A stretch of DNA of 64,000 nt, taken from NCBI RefSeq assembly GCF_003480435.1, contig NZ_QUJB01000008.1:62001-126000 (forward strand), written 5' to 3'. A program made the position numbers and the translations under genes. Below, one piece after another: positions 1-9,893 of the stretch. How positions within the stretch are numbered: the first letter of the stretch is position 1; every line of letters starts with the position of its first letter. The notes below the pieces were generated by a model, which was not told the origin of the DNA, did no database searches, and worked only from the letters and a program-made list of their open reading frames with translations. The stretch is from Clostridium sp. AM30-24. GTDB lineage: Bacteria > Bacillota > Clostridia > Lachnospirales > Lachnospiraceae.

Positions 1-240
1 ATACTCGATATTTAATTCTTCTGCCTGTTTAATAAACCGTCCCGCGTACTCCGGACCCGTGAGTTCTTCCTTGAAGGTGTGGAGTCCAAAGCCGTTATGA
101 ATGCACTGGTTTAAGATTCCGCCTAACTCCCTGTCACGTTCCAGGATCAGAATACTCTCGATTCCGTTTTTCTTCGCGGAAACTGCAGCGGCAAGACCCG
201 CTGGTCCGCCTCCGATGATCACAATATCATACGATTTCAT
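1..240 (-). CDS. FAD-dependent oxidoreductase, GlpB-like, N-terminal part (runs off left edge)
   Basis: The first 80 codons are visible; the rest lies beyond the window. The protein opens with [19 protein letters not shown], a classic FAD-binding dinucleotide fold (GxGxxG at about residues 10-15), and continues with a glutamate at the end of the second strand (LERD). It starts at an ATG 17 nt after the GlpA-like gene, with an AGGGAGG ribosome site, so the two are surely cotranscribed. In Clostridia a GlpA-like dehydrogenase is usually followed by such a pyridine-nucleotide-disulfide-type partner and a small DUF1667 protein. A role as electron-accepting subunit of an anaerobic glycerol-3-phosphate dehydrogenase is therefore inferred from context. 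Substrate specificity cannot be read from this fragment. Confidence 0.85.
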   Translation of the reverse strand, partial: MKSYDIVIIGGGPAGLAAAVSAKKNGIESILILERDRELGGILNQCIHNGFGLHTFKEELTGPEYAGRFIKQAEELNIEY

Positions 241-257
241 GCTCTGACACCTCCCTT

Positions 258-1694
258 TTATAACGAATCCTTATTGATTCCCTTGACGATCTGCGAGTTT
301 CCGCCGGATTTTGTGATCTCAAACATGCTCTTATGGCATTCTCTTGCAAGGATCTCCATAGTTCTCGGGGAACAGAAGCCTGCCTGGCAGCGCCCCATTC
401 CGGCTCTCGTTCTGCGTTTTACTCCGTCTAAGGATTTTGCGCCTAAAGGTCTTCGGATCGCATCAATGATCTCACCTTCCGTGATCATCTCGCATCGGCA
501 GATAATATTTCCGTACTCCGGTTTTTCCTTGATTAACTGGATCCGTTCTTCCTTGCTTAAAGTATTCGGGTTCAGAACGCCTTTTCTCGTCGCTATAAAG
601 TTCTCTTTTTCCCTGAGATCCATCTTCTCTTTCAGGATATCCGCCACCATCTCACCGATCGCCGGGGAGCTTGTCAGACCCGGAGACTCGATTCCCGCAC
701 AGTCGATAAAGCCTTTCGCGTCCTCCAGCTCACCAATCAGGAATTCATGTCCATCCTCATGGGCACGGAGTCCTGCGAAGGAAGTGATCACCTGACGCAT
801 CGGGATGTTCTTCACATTCATCTCTGCCTTTGTGATAACCTCATTTAAGCCCTCTCTAGTCGTATTGGTTCCCTCTTTATTCTCAATATCGATCGCTGTC
901 GGTCCCACCAACAGATTTCCGTGGACCGTCGGAGTCACGAGAACGCCTTTTCCGTATTTTCCGGGAAGAGCAAACACCGTATGGCTCACATGATTTCCGG
1001 CAGTTTTATCGAGCAGACAGTAATCTCCACGTCTTGGGGTGATATGGATCTTCTTGTTGCTTACCATATTGTGGAATTTGTCTGCGTAGACACCCGCCGC
1101 GTTCACGACATACCGCGTCTTATACGTGCCCTTGCTTGTCCGGATCTCCCAGCCGTCTTCCACCGGTCTTAAGTCGGTGACCTCCGTATCAAAATGGAAT
1201 TCTACTCCATTCGCGTTGGCATTCTCCGCCATCGCGATATTTAAGTTAAACGGACATACGATTCCGCCTGTGGGCGCGTAGAGAGCTGCGCATGCCTCAT
1301 CGGAAATATTCGGCTCCATCGCCCGGAGTTCTTCCCTGTTTAAGATCCGAAGATCCGGTACTCCATTTGCAATTCCCCTTTTATAGAGAGTTTCGAGACC
1401 TGACATCTCGTCCTCATGCAGACATACTACCAGCGAACCATTTCTTTTGAATGGGAAATCCAGGTCTTTCGACAGCTGTTCCATCATCTCATTTCCGCGC
1501 ACGTTGAGTCTCGCCATCAGGGAACCTTCCGCCGCGTCATAGCCCGCATGGACGATGGCGCTGTTTGCCTTGGAAGTACCGCAGCAGACATCCTCCTCTT
1601 TCTCCAGCACGCAGATCTTTGCCTGATACCGCGACAATTCCCTCGCAGATGCCGATCCGGCTACACCTGCTCCGATTATGATCACATCATACAT
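258..1694 (-). CDS. FAD-dependent glycerol-3-phosphate dehydrogenase-like protein with BFD [2Fe-2S] domain (GlpA-like)
   Basis: This 478-residue protein probably oxidises glycerol 3-phosphate to dihydroxyacetone phosphate using FAD. It opens with [17 protein letters not shown] (FAD-binding GxGxxG) and carries a DAO-type oxidoreductase domain to about residue 360. The C-terminal domain is BFD-like: a CRC pair near residue 400 and a CQAGFC pair near residue 440 can hold a [2Fe-2S] cluster. The start ATG has an AAAGGAG site. It lies downstream of glpP, glpK and glpF on the same strand and just upstream of a GlpB-like flavoprotein. Its leader holds a strong terminator hairpin related to the one before glpP, so antitermination control by GlpP is likely. 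A different 2-hydroxyacid oxidase of the same family is less likely. Confidence 0.88.
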   Translation of the reverse strand: MYDVIIIGAGVAGSASARELSRYQAKICVLEKEEDVCCGTSKANSAIVHAGYDAAEGSLMARLNVRGNEMMEQLSKDLDFPFKRNGSLVVCLHEDEMSGLETLYKRGIANGVPDLRILNREELRAMEPNISDEACAALYAPTGGIVCPFNLNIAMAENANANGVEFHFDTEVTDLRPVEDGWEIRTSKGTYKTRYVVNAAGVYADKFHNMVSNKKIHITPRRGDYCLLDKTAGNHVSHTVFALPGKYGKGVLVTPTVHGNLLVGPTAIDIENKEGTNTTREGLNEVITKAEMNVKNIPMRQVITSFAGLRAHEDGHEFLIGELEDAKGFIDCAGIESPGLTSSPAIGEMVADILKEKMDLREKENFIATRKGVLNPNTLSKEERIQLIKEKPEYGNIICRCEMITEGEIIDAIRRPLGAKSLDGVKRRTRAGMGRCQAGFCSPRTMEILARECHKSMFEITKSGGNSQIVKGINKDSL

Positions 1695-1781
1695 TTACCG
1701 TTCACTCCTTTACATCCTGTCTCTTTTAGAAGTTTTCCGCCATATCCCACAACCTTGGGGATCCGGCGGCATCCGTCCTTG

Positions 1782-1840
1782 AGAAAAAAGAGCCCGCCAA
1801 GTAAACGCATACCCTTATGCGGTTATCCTGTCAGGCTCTC
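1782..1840 (-). terminator. Leader terminator/attenuator between glpF and the glpA-like gene
   Basis: Read on minus, a long hairpin forms between 1827-1838 (GAGCCTGACAGG) and 1790-1801 (CTTGGCGGGCTC), with an inner perfect stem CGCATA/TATGCG around 1806-1821. Six T residues follow (1784-1789). It sits after glpF and about 90 nt before the glpA-like start, so it can end glpF transcripts and gate the dehydrogenase genes. Its flanks GAGAGC and CTTGGYGSGCTC also occur in the glpP leader hairpin. That repetition suggests a common antitermination target. Confidence 0.75.
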
Positions 1841-1908
1841 TCATCTCATGCCATAATTATCCGATTGTTAAGCTGTACTGCACCGGGCACAGCCCTCTGT
1901 TTTTTATC

Positions 1909-2622
1909 CTACCACGGGATCGCTCCATAAAGGAGAACCGCCACGATCGCGCCGATGATCGGTCCAACGATCGGAACTACAAGACCGTAAGAGAAGTTGG
2001 AATCGCCTTTGTCCTTGATTGGAAGGACTGCATGTGCAAGACGAGGTCCTAAGTCTCTTGCCGGGTTGATCGCGTAACCGGTAAGTCCGCCGAGGGACAT
2101 ACCTACAGAAACGATGATTCCAAATACGAAGAGTTTGTCAACACCTGTGGAAAGTCCTGTTACATTGCCGATTCCCTTGATCGCGAAAACAAGGATAAAA
2201 GTACCGACTGCTTCGCTTAAAATGTTTAATCCAGTGTTCGGGATCGATGGACCTGTGCAGAATACGCCAAGCTTTGTTCCCGGATCTTCTGTAGCGTCAA
2301 ACTGTCCCTTGAAGAGCAGGTAGACGATCGATGCGCCGACAAATGCACCTGCCAGCTGTGCGATCACATAGCCAGGCACCATGGACCACGCGAAACTTCC
2401 GTCAACCGCGAGAGCGATCGTGAGCGCCGGATTGAAGGACGCGCCGGAAGCTTCTCCGAAGATAAATGCCGGTACCAGAACCGCAAGGCCCCATGCCAGT
2501 GTGATCTGGACAGCTCCTGCACCTTTCATTCCGGACTTGTTAAGGTTTACGTTTGCAACAACACCATCACCGAGGATGATAAGCATCATGGTTCCAAGAA
2601 ACTCTGCAATATAAGGCAGCAT
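1909..2622 (-). CDS. glpF: Glycerol uptake facilitator (aquaglyceroporin)
   Basis: This 237-residue MIP-family channel lets glycerol cross the cytoplasmic membrane by facilitated diffusion. Both pore NPA motifs are visible: SFNPALTIAL near residue 67 and YAINPARDLGP near residue 185. The aspartate after the second NPAR is the signature that separates glycerol facilitators from water-only aquaporins. Hydrophobic segments are spaced as in the six-helix family and the length is normal. An AAAAGGGGGA ribosome site precedes the ATG. It follows glpK by 188 nt that contain a 10-bp perfect hairpin. Together with glpK and glpP it forms the uptake and trapping module for glycerol. Confidence 0.95.
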   Translation of the reverse strand: MLPYIAEFLGTMMLIILGDGVVANVNLNKSGMKGAGAVQITLAWGLAVLVPAFIFGEASGASFNPALTIALAVDGSFAWSMVPGYVIAQLAGAFVGASIVYLLFKGQFDATEDPGTKLGVFCTGPSIPNTGLNILSEAVGTFILVFAIKGIGNVTGLSTGVDKLFVFGIIVSVGMSLGGLTGYAINPARDLGPRLAHAVLPIKDKGDSNFSYGLVVPIVGPIIGAIVAVLLYGAIPW

Positions 2623-2653
2623 AGAAAATCCCCCTTTTTGTTGTTTTAGGCAT

Positions 2654-2684
2654 CTCCGGCTTTCGTTCCCCTCAAAAGCCGGAG
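2654..2684. other. Perfect hairpin between glpK and glpF
   Basis: CTCCGGCTTT (2654-2663) and AAAGCCGGAG (2675-2684) form a 10-bp perfect inverted repeat with an 11-nt loop. On the operon strand no T-run follows it, so it is more likely an mRNA processing or stability hairpin than a terminator. T-rich sequence does follow on plus, but no plus-strand gene ends here. Confidence 0.6.
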
Positions 2685-2810
2685 ACAGTTTTCTGTTTTT
2701 TCAAAACTTTCTGATTTGTTCCTGTAACTTCGGATAATGATTCCCATTCAAGTCCATTTTTTACAAGCCGTACGTCTTACCCAAAACCTTTTCCTCATTT
2801 AATATCTGGT

Positions 2811-4391
<1,581 letters not shown>

Positions 4392-4395
4392 CTAT

Positions 4396-4980
4396 TCACA
4401 GCTTCCAGACTTCATGATTCGTAGATGAAACTGCCATCGCTCCTGCTGAGAGGGCGCTCATAACGGATTCTTTCTCGGAGATCAGTCCACCCGCGATGAT
4501 CGGCGCTTTCGACACCTTACACATCTTTGAGATGACCTGCGGCATGATTCCCGGAAGAACCTCGATATAATCCGGCTTCACCTGATGCTGCTGCTGTCTT
4601 AAATTTTCATACGCCATGGAATCCAGTAAAAAGCACCTCTGGACCGTTATGAAATTCAGTTCATTTCCCCTTCTGATCAGTGGGACCTTTGTACTAATGA
4701 TCCCATCTGCCTCTGTCGACATTTTAATGAAGTCCACCACGATCTCCTTGCTGCTTAAACCCACGATCAGGTCTACATGCACGATCACGATCTTCCCGGC
4801 GTCCTTTAAACGTTTTACGATCGTCCGGATCGTACAGATATCGCCGAACAGGACAAATACCACGCGGATCTCTTCCAGCGAACAGCAAAGCTCCAGATCA
4901 TCCATGTTTTTGATCGCTGCGATGATCGGGTTTTCTTCCAATGCATGATAAAAATAATGCTTCACTAAACTTTTCTCCAT
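4396..4980 (-). CDS. glpP: Glycerol-3-phosphate-responsive antiterminator
   Basis: This 194-residue cytosolic protein resembles Bacillus GlpP, which binds glycerol 3-phosphate and prevents termination in the leaders of glp genes. Family segments visible are PIIAAIKNMDD, VHVDLIVGLS, GIISTKVPLI, CFLLDSMAYE and DYIEVLPGIMP followed by APIIAGGLIS, a TIM-barrel phosphate-site pattern. It heads the glpP-glpK-glpF set. The start is ambiguous. The ATG at 4980 has almost no ribosome site because the leader terminator abuts it, whereas an in-frame GTG at 4965 has GGAG nine nucleotides upstream. Two related terminator hairpins, before this gene and before the glpA-like gene, are its likely targets, including itself. 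Confidence 0.93.
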   Translation of the reverse strand: MEKSLVKHYFYHALEENPIIAAIKNMDDLELCCSLEEIRVVFVLFGDICTIRTIVKRLKDAGKIVIVHVDLIVGLSSKEIVVDFIKMSTEADGIISTKVPLIRRGNELNFITVQRCFLLDSMAYENLRQQQHQVKPDYIEVLPGIMPQVISKMCKVSKAPIIAGGLISEKESVMSALSAGAMAVSSTNHEVWKL

Positions 4981-4983
4981 TTC

Positions 4984-5046
4984 TCAAAAAGAAAAGGAGC
5001 GCACCAAGCAACAGCTAATCGTTAGCTGATTACATTTTGCTCTCCT
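4984..5046 (-). terminator. Leader terminator/attenuator directly before glpP
   Basis: On minus, GGAGAGC (5039-5045) pairs with GCGCTCC (4996-5002, one mismatch). An inner perfect 7-bp stem CAGCTAA/TTAGCTG spans 5012-5028. A TTTTCTTTTT tract (4986-4995) follows and ends only a few bases before the glpP ATG. A full intrinsic terminator lying between a good promoter and the first gene of an operon is the hallmark of antitermination control. Confidence 0.75.
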
Positions 5047-5074
5047 ATCACGGCTTCTTTTTTAAGTTAATCCA

Positions 5075-5103
5075 ATCATAGCACATTGCATAATTATTAT
5101 CAA
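5075..5103 (-). promoter_or_regulatory. Predicted sigma-A promoter of the glpPKF operon
   Basis: On minus the sequence shows TTGATA (5098-5103), a 17-bp spacer and TATGAT (5075-5080). Transcription would start near 5068, giving a leader of about 88 nt that contains the terminator hairpin before glpP. Confidence 0.7.
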
Positions 5104-5280
5104 CCATTTCACGATAAAATATATATTTTGTACAAATCTCACAAAGTTTTCTATATTTTTTTATTGTTTTAACCTCTTGCGTGATTATTTATTCCTCGCT
5201 TTCACAACATTATACACAAATTTTTGCGTTCATATTTTTTTACCTATGTCACTGCATCAAATCGCCGCGTCGTACCAAAA

Positions 5281-5466
5281 GCTTTTCTGAACTGAAAATT
5301 CTGTACAATACAGTAACCCCTTTGTTACTTTTCATGGGTAGGAATTTTCTGAACTGAAAATTCCGTATGATACCGTTATGGCCGCGGATTTTGCCGATTC
5401 GGAATGCGAAGCATCGGCAAAATCCTGTTACAGTGCGCGGGCATAGAGTACCCGTGTACTGTAACA
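5281..5466. repeat. Cluster of nested palindromes and a direct repeat
   Basis: The segment TTTTCTGAACTGAAAATTC occurs twice (5283-5301 and 5345-5363). The second copy forms a 9-bp perfect hairpin GGAATTTTC/GAAAATTCC. Next comes GGATTTTGCCGAT/ATCGGCAAAATCC, a 13-bp perfect inverted repeat across about 5386-5424. Then TGTTACAGTGCGCGGG pairs with CCCGTGTACTGTAACA (about 5426-5466, 14 of 16 bases). A smaller GTAAC/GTTAC pair lies near 5312-5328. The arrangement looks like a mobile palindromic unit or a multi-hairpin RNA, not an operator. Confidence 0.6.
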
Positions 5467-5566
5467 CCCCTTTACATCTCTACATAAAAATTTAAGAACG
5501 TTCCTTATGTTTTTGCGTCATTTTTATGCTATACTGGATTATGATATATTTTTTTCTTTGATTCGA

Positions 5567-5603
5567 TTTTTCGTAACTGGAAACATGGTCAGTTACGATT
5601 TTT
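5567..5603 (+). promoter_or_regulatory. Leader hairpin upstream of the response regulator
   Basis: TCGTAACTG (5571-5579) and CAGTTACGA (5590-5598) form a perfect 9-bp inverted repeat with a 10-nt loop, immediately followed by TTTTT. It lies about 40 nt before the start codon and after a TATACT -10-like box (5530-5535). It may be a weak attenuator or, as DNA, an operator for autoregulation. The low G+C content of the stem argues against strong termination. Confidence 0.45.
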
Positions 5604-5639
5604 CATCTTAAATCAGTTTTATATGAGGAGGAAACAATT

Positions 5640-6335
5640 ATGCCAACCATTCTCGTCTGCGATGACGACAAACAGATCGTGGAAGCGATCAATATTTATC
5701 TGACCGGCGAAGGTTTTAACGTGATCAAGGCTTACGACGGCTATGAAGCTCTGGAGCTTCTGGAAAAAAACGAAGTGAATTTAATGATCATCGATGTCAT
5801 GATGCCTGGGCTCGACGGGATCCGCACCACATTAAAAGTCCGCGAGACCAGCAGTATCCCGATCATTATCCTCTCCGCGAAATCTGAGGATACCGACAAG
5901 ATCTTAGGCTTAAATATCGGCGCTGACGACTATATCACAAAGCCGTTTAACCCGTTAGAGCTGGTAGCCCGCGTAAAATCTCAACTCCGCCGCTATACCC
6001 AGCTCGGAAATTTAAACCAGCAGGGCAGCTCCCAGGTCTACAAGTGCGGCGGTCTGATGATCAATGATGAGAACAAGGAAGTCACCGTTGACGGCGAACC
6101 GATCAAGCTGACACCGATCGAATACAACATCCTGCTTCTTCTCGTGAAGAACGCGGGAAAAGTTTTTTCTATTGATCAAATTTATGAAAAAATCTGGAAT
6201 GAAGATGCAATTGGCGCAGATAATACCGTTGCGGTCCACATTCGCCACATCCGCGAGAAGATCGAGATCAACCCGAAAGAGCCCCGCTACTTAAAGGTAG
6301 TCTGGGGCGTCGGATATAAAATTGAAAAACAGTAA
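5640..6335 (+). CDS. OmpR/PhoB-family DNA-binding response regulator
   Basis: This 231-residue regulator has an N-terminal receiver domain (residues 1-115) with the acidic pair DDD at 8-10, phospho-acceptor Asp52 in IDVMMPGLDG, a conserved threonine/serine in ILSAK and lysine in YITKPF. The C-terminal winged-helix DNA-binding domain (about 130-231) carries LTPIEYNILLLL and AVHIRHIREKIE. GAGGAGG precedes the ATG. The histidine kinase gene begins 11 nt after its stop, so the two form one operon. The input signal cannot be read from the sequence. Together they resemble envelope- or antibiotic-stress systems of Clostridia with multi-helix sensor kinases. Confidence 0.95.
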   Translation: MPTILVCDDDKQIVEAINIYLTGEGFNVIKAYDGYEALELLEKNEVNLMIIDVMMPGLDGIRTTLKVRETSSIPIIILSAKSEDTDKILGLNIGADDYITKPFNPLELVARVKSQLRRYTQLGNLNQQGSSQVYKCGGLMINDENKEVTVDGEPIKLTPIEYNILLLLVKNAGKVFSIDQIYEKIWNEDAIGADNTVAVHIRHIREKIEINPKEPRYLKVVWGVGYKIEKQ

Positions 6336-6346
6336 GGAGAGTCCAG

Positions 6347-8641
6347 ATGGCAGAAAAAAAGACAAACTCATTCTTCAAGCGTCTCGTCGGCTTCCTTCAC
6401 TTTCTCTTTGCCTGCGTGACACTCGTGGGGATCGGGTTCATGTATTTAAACAGCAACTACGGGCGCGGTCTGGATTGGATCAAGACGGAGACCTTCGAAC
6501 AATCCCCGGATTTCAGCAAAAAGGTTCAGGCGGATATCACAAATATCTTTGATTATGTCCAGTATCAGGATATTTTTGAATCCAACGGCGAGGTCGACTA
6601 CTCCCAGGTCGTCCTGGAAGTCACGACAGGCCCTGGCGGGGAAAAATCCTACACTCTGGACGATATTATCCAGTACGGAAAATCCCTGGGCTACTACATG
6701 GACGAGTCCGACAACTACGCGTTAAAGGGCGGTCCGGAGACACTCTCCGAGGAAGATCAGGAACAGGTCTATGTCCGCTACCGCTGCTACCAGTCTGAGG
6801 AAGACTTAACGAGCCCGGATCAGTCTTTCTCGACGATGCCGGATCTGACTTATGAGATCTTAAAACGCTTTTCTTCCTACTACTCGATCTATTCGAGACT
6901 CATGAGCGACTTTACAAACCTCTATTTCCGCGTGGCATACTACTCAAAAAATAATGCGATCTATGAGATCCATACCAACGCGCCGGAAATGTCCAACGAT
7001 GACATTATGGCCATGGGAAGATATATCTACTATTCCGGAGACTCCAACGACCTTGCGGTCCGGACGAACTTCGAATCCAACTTTCCGAGTATCCCGGCGC
7101 TGATGTCGAAAAATAACCCGTACAACGGCAACAGCTACTATGTGGTCATCGGTCTTGACACATCCTACAAGGCGAACGATGACTATGCCCAGGCATATAC
7201 CACCTATAATAAGTCCCGCATGGATTTCTCCAACGGACTTTATATTACGATCGCAGGTCTCGCAGGTTCCCTTGTGACCTTCGCGTTCCTGTTATTCCTG
7301 TCCGGACATGCGTCCATCTCCGACCGGACCATCACGCTCTACCCGTTTGACCGGACAAAGACGGATTTCATGCTGCTCCTGATGGCATTCGTGTCCTACC
7401 TCTGCATCCACATCATGGCGCCGGTGACATCAAAGCTCCTGCATCTGGTAGTGGTATCAGATTACTGGGACCGCGCAAACCTTTTAGTGGCCTTTGGATA
7501 CCTGTATTTCTGCAGCATTCTGACATTTTTCAGCCTGCTTCGCCGATACAAAGCGGAAACCCTCTGGAAAAACAGCTTCCTGCACGACCTCACGGAGACA
7601 CTCTCCGAGAGCACATTCCGTTACCGGATCACAATAGGCTTTGTGCTGTATCTTGCATACAACGTATTCATGATCACCGTTGGGGCATTCATGATCTTCC
7701 ATCATGAAAATTCCGTATTCCAGTTCATGCCGTTCATCTTCGTGATGATCGCCTGGATCGCCGGAAACCTTCTGGTATTCTACTTTATCTACCGGAATGC
7801 GGACCAGACTGACAAGATCCATGCCGCCATCGAAAAACTCGCCTCCGGGGAGACGAGCTACAAGGTGGATGTCAATGATTTCTCGAGTCTGGAGGCGGAA
7901 CTCGCCGAAGGACTGAACCGTATCAGTGACGGTCTGGAGACAGCTCTTGCCGAACAGGTAAAGAGTGAACGCCTGAAGGCCGACCTGATCACGAACGTGT
8001 CCCACGATATCAAGACACCGTTGACCTCCATCATCAACTATGTTGACCTCATCAAGCGCCAGCACATTGAAGACCCGACGGTTCAGAAATATCTGGAGGT
8101 TCTGGATCAGAAATCCCAGAGGTTAAAGACACTGACCGAGGATCTTGTGGAAGCTTCCCGCGCAAGCTCCGGAAATATCAAGCTGGAGATCACAAATATC
8201 GATTTCGTGGAACTTGTCCAGCAGACGACCGGAGAATTTGAGGAAAAATACGCGATCCGCCATCTGGAGATCGTCAACACACTTCCGAACGAGGTCATCA
8301 TGATCGAGGCAGACGGACGAAGGCTATGGCGTGTCCTTGAAAACCTCTATAATAACGCATTTAAGTACGCGTTAGAAGGCACCCGCGTCTACGTTACGAT
8401 CGAGGACCATGGCGCCGACGTTGTGTTCACGATCAAGAATGTGTCCGCAAACCCGTTAAACATCAGCCCGGATGAGCTCACCGAGCGATTCGTCCGTGGT
8501 GACGTTTCCCGAACCACGGAGGGAAGCGGACTTGGACTTTCCATCGCGAAAGACCTGACAACTCTTCAGGGCGGAAAGTTCGAGCTGATCATCGATGGCG
8601 ATCTGTTTAAGGCGCAGATCACGTTCCCGATCAAAAACTAA
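6347..8641 (+). CDS. Membrane sensor histidine kinase
   Basis: This 764-residue kinase phosphorylates the adjacent response regulator. A first transmembrane helix lies near residues 15-35. It is followed by an extracytoplasmic region of about 260 residues and then five further hydrophobic segments between about 300 and 490, an unusually elaborate sensor. A HAMP-like linker leads to the HisKA domain with phospho-acceptor His553 in NVSHDIKTPLTS. The ATP-binding domain follows, with the N box NLYNNAFKY and the G box GSGLGLSIAK. The start ATG follows GGAGAG. Downstream lies a 17-bp perfect terminator hairpin, so the operon ends here. The ligand is unknown. Confidence 0.94.
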   Translation: MAEKKTNSFFKRLVGFLHFLFACVTLVGIGFMYLNSNYGRGLDWIKTETFEQSPDFSKKVQADITNIFDYVQYQDIFESNGEVDYSQVVLEVTTGPGGEKSYTLDDIIQYGKSLGYYMDESDNYALKGGPETLSEEDQEQVYVRYRCYQSEEDLTSPDQSFSTMPDLTYEILKRFSSYYSIYSRLMSDFTNLYFRVAYYSKNNAIYEIHTNAPEMSNDDIMAMGRYIYYSGDSNDLAVRTNFESNFPSIPALMSKNNPYNGNSYYVVIGLDTSYKANDDYAQAYTTYNKSRMDFSNGLYITIAGLAGSLVTFAFLLFLSGHASISDRTITLYPFDRTKTDFMLLLMAFVSYLCIHIMAPVTSKLLHLVVVSDYWDRANLLVAFGYLYFCSILTFFSLLRRYKAETLWKNSFLHDLTETLSESTFRYRITIGFVLYLAYNVFMITVGAFMIFHHENSVFQFMPFIFVMIAWIAGNLLVFYFIYRNADQTDKIHAAIEKLASGETSYKVDVNDFSSLEAELAEGLNRISDGLETALAEQVKSERLKADLITNVSHDIKTPLTSIINYVDLIKRQHIEDPTVQKYLEVLDQKSQRLKTLTEDLVEASRASSGNIKLEITNIDFVELVQQTTGEFEEKYAIRHLEIVNTLPNEVIMIEADGRRLWRVLENLYNNAFKYALEGTRVYVTIEDHGADVVFTIKNVSANPLNISPDELTERFVRGDVSRTTEGSGLGLSIAKDLTTLQGGKFELIIDGDLFKAQITFPIKN

Positions 8642-8650
8642 ATAGCTTTT

Positions 8651-8701
8651 TATAAACAGAGAGCGTACCACCTTTTTTAGGCAATACGCTCTCTGTTTAT
8701 A
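8651..8701. terminator. Bidirectional terminator after the two-component operon
   Basis: A perfect 17-bp inverted repeat (8651-8667 with 8685-8701; core ACAGAGAGCGTA/TACGCTCTCTGT) with a T-rich loop lies between the convergent histidine kinase and M20 peptidase genes. It can serve both strands. Confidence 0.85.
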
Positions 8702-8720
8702 TCTTATGTATTGAAATCTC

Positions 8721-9845
8721 TTAGATCGTCAGCACAAACGAAGCCAGCATCGCGATCCTCGGAATATACTGGTCGATCAGGATGTACTCGTTTGCGGAGT
8801 GGGCCCCGTCACCGGCTGCGCCGAGACCATCAAGGGTCGGGATACCCAGAGCAGACACCTCGTTTCCATCGCTGCCGCCGCCCACAAACTGATGGGAAAA
8901 CTTAAGCCCGACCTTCTCGCCGCAGATCTTCGCCTTCTCAAAGAGCGCCATGTTCGCCTCCGTCTCCTCCATCGGCATCTTGCTGTCCCGTTCGATGACT
9001 TCCCTTGTGGTTCCCGGAACCGTCGTCCTGATCTCGTTGATCGCCTTGCGGATCCTGTCGCCCTCGGCGGCTGTCTTTACACGGCAGTCGATCTCGATCT
9101 CTGCCTCTGCCGGGACAACGTTCGGTTTTGTACCGCCGCTGCAAACGCCCACATTGACGGTAGTTCCAGCCTCGTAATCTGTCAGTTTCTGGATCGCGAG
9201 GATCTCATGCGCCAGTTCCTCGATGGCGTTGATCCCCTCTTTATGGGCATTTCCTGCATGGGATGCCTTTCCATGAATCCTTACGGTAAAACGAACAAGG
9301 CCTTTTCTTCCTGTCTTTAAATCTCCGTTCGCTGTACACGGCTCGCAGACAAGCGCCGCCTTCGCGTCCTTCGCAAGCTCACAAATGATATCGGTGGACT
9401 CAGCACTTCCGGTCTCCTCATCACCATTAAAGATGAATTCCAGCCTCTTTCCCGGATCGATCCCAAGATCCTTATATGCCTTTACAGTCCAGATCGCGGA
9501 AATAAGTCCGCCTTTCATGTCATAAACACCCGGTCCGTGGAGCTCATTTCCTTCTGTATAATACTTCAGCGCACCGATGAGATGTACGGTGTCATAATGA
9601 CCGATAAACAGGATCTTCTCCGTACCCTTTCCGTACTGGAACCGCACCGGACAGTGTCCGTTCTCCGCCTCGTAGACAAAGCAGTCCTCTCCTGTGCGCT
9701 CCTTGATCAGCATGACCAGCTTTTCCCGCACCTTTGCCAGAGCCTCAATATCTGAAGTGCTGGCCTCTGTCAGGACCAGAGATTTTAAGTCCTCAAAGAT
9801 CTCCGTCTCATGTTCTTTTAAGTAAGCAAGTATTTTCTGTTCCAT
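8721..9845 (-). CDS. M20-family metallopeptidase (carboxypeptidase G2-like)
   Basis: This 374-residue cytosolic protein belongs to the M20 (ArgE/DapE/CPG2) zinc hydrolases, which remove an amino acid from a peptide or N-acyl group. Metal-site motifs are visible: GHYDTVH near residue 80, GVYDMKGG near 110, the catalytic glutamates in NGDEETGS near 140, and GGGSDGNE near 320. The dimerisation-type lid domain occupies the middle. AAAGGAC precedes the ATG. It is the last gene of a minus-strand operon after another M20 peptidase and a MATE transporter, 48 nt from the latter. The natural substrate is not evident; a glutamyl or other amino-acid conjugate is a guess based on the subfamily. Confidence 0.9.
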   Translation of the reverse strand: MEQKILAYLKEHETEIFEDLKSLVLTEASTSDIEALAKVREKLVMLIKERTGEDCFVYEAENGHCPVRFQYGKGTEKILFIGHYDTVHLIGALKYYTEGNELHGPGVYDMKGGLISAIWTVKAYKDLGIDPGKRLEFIFNGDEETGSAESTDIICELAKDAKAALVCEPCTANGDLKTGRKGLVRFTVRIHGKASHAGNAHKEGINAIEELAHEILAIQKLTDYEAGTTVNVGVCSGGTKPNVVPAEAEIEIDCRVKTAAEGDRIRKAINEIRTTVPGTTREVIERDSKMPMEETEANMALFEKAKICGEKVGLKFSHQFVGGGSDGNEVSALGIPTLDGLGAAGDGAHSANEYILIDQYIPRIAMLASFVLTI

Positions 9846-9893
9846 GATTTCTGTCCTTTCTTCTGTAATTGATACTGTATACCTATCTATATC

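Larger units (their letters stand above)
5104..5639. other. Long intergenic region between glpP and the two-component system
   Basis: The 660 bases between glpP and the response regulator hold the glpP promoter and leader, then about 170 bases of AT-rich sequence with no recognisable gene. A cluster of palindromes follows (5281-5466, described separately), and then the control region of the response regulator. A TATACT box at 5530-5535 and a leader hairpin at 5567-5603 belong to that last part. I see no convincing protein gene; a 72-codon open frame on minus across 5249-5467 is made up of the palindromes themselves. Confidence 0.6.

Noticed and set aside
2654..2700. Hairpin followed by T-rich sequence on plus, resembling a plus-strand terminator
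   Set aside because: No plus-strand gene lies upstream; all glp genes here run on minus, so it is better read as an mRNA hairpin between glpK and glpF.
5249..5467. 72-codon open frame on minus in the palindrome cluster
   Set aside because: It is composed of the inverted repeats, has no ribosome site and no protein-like pattern.
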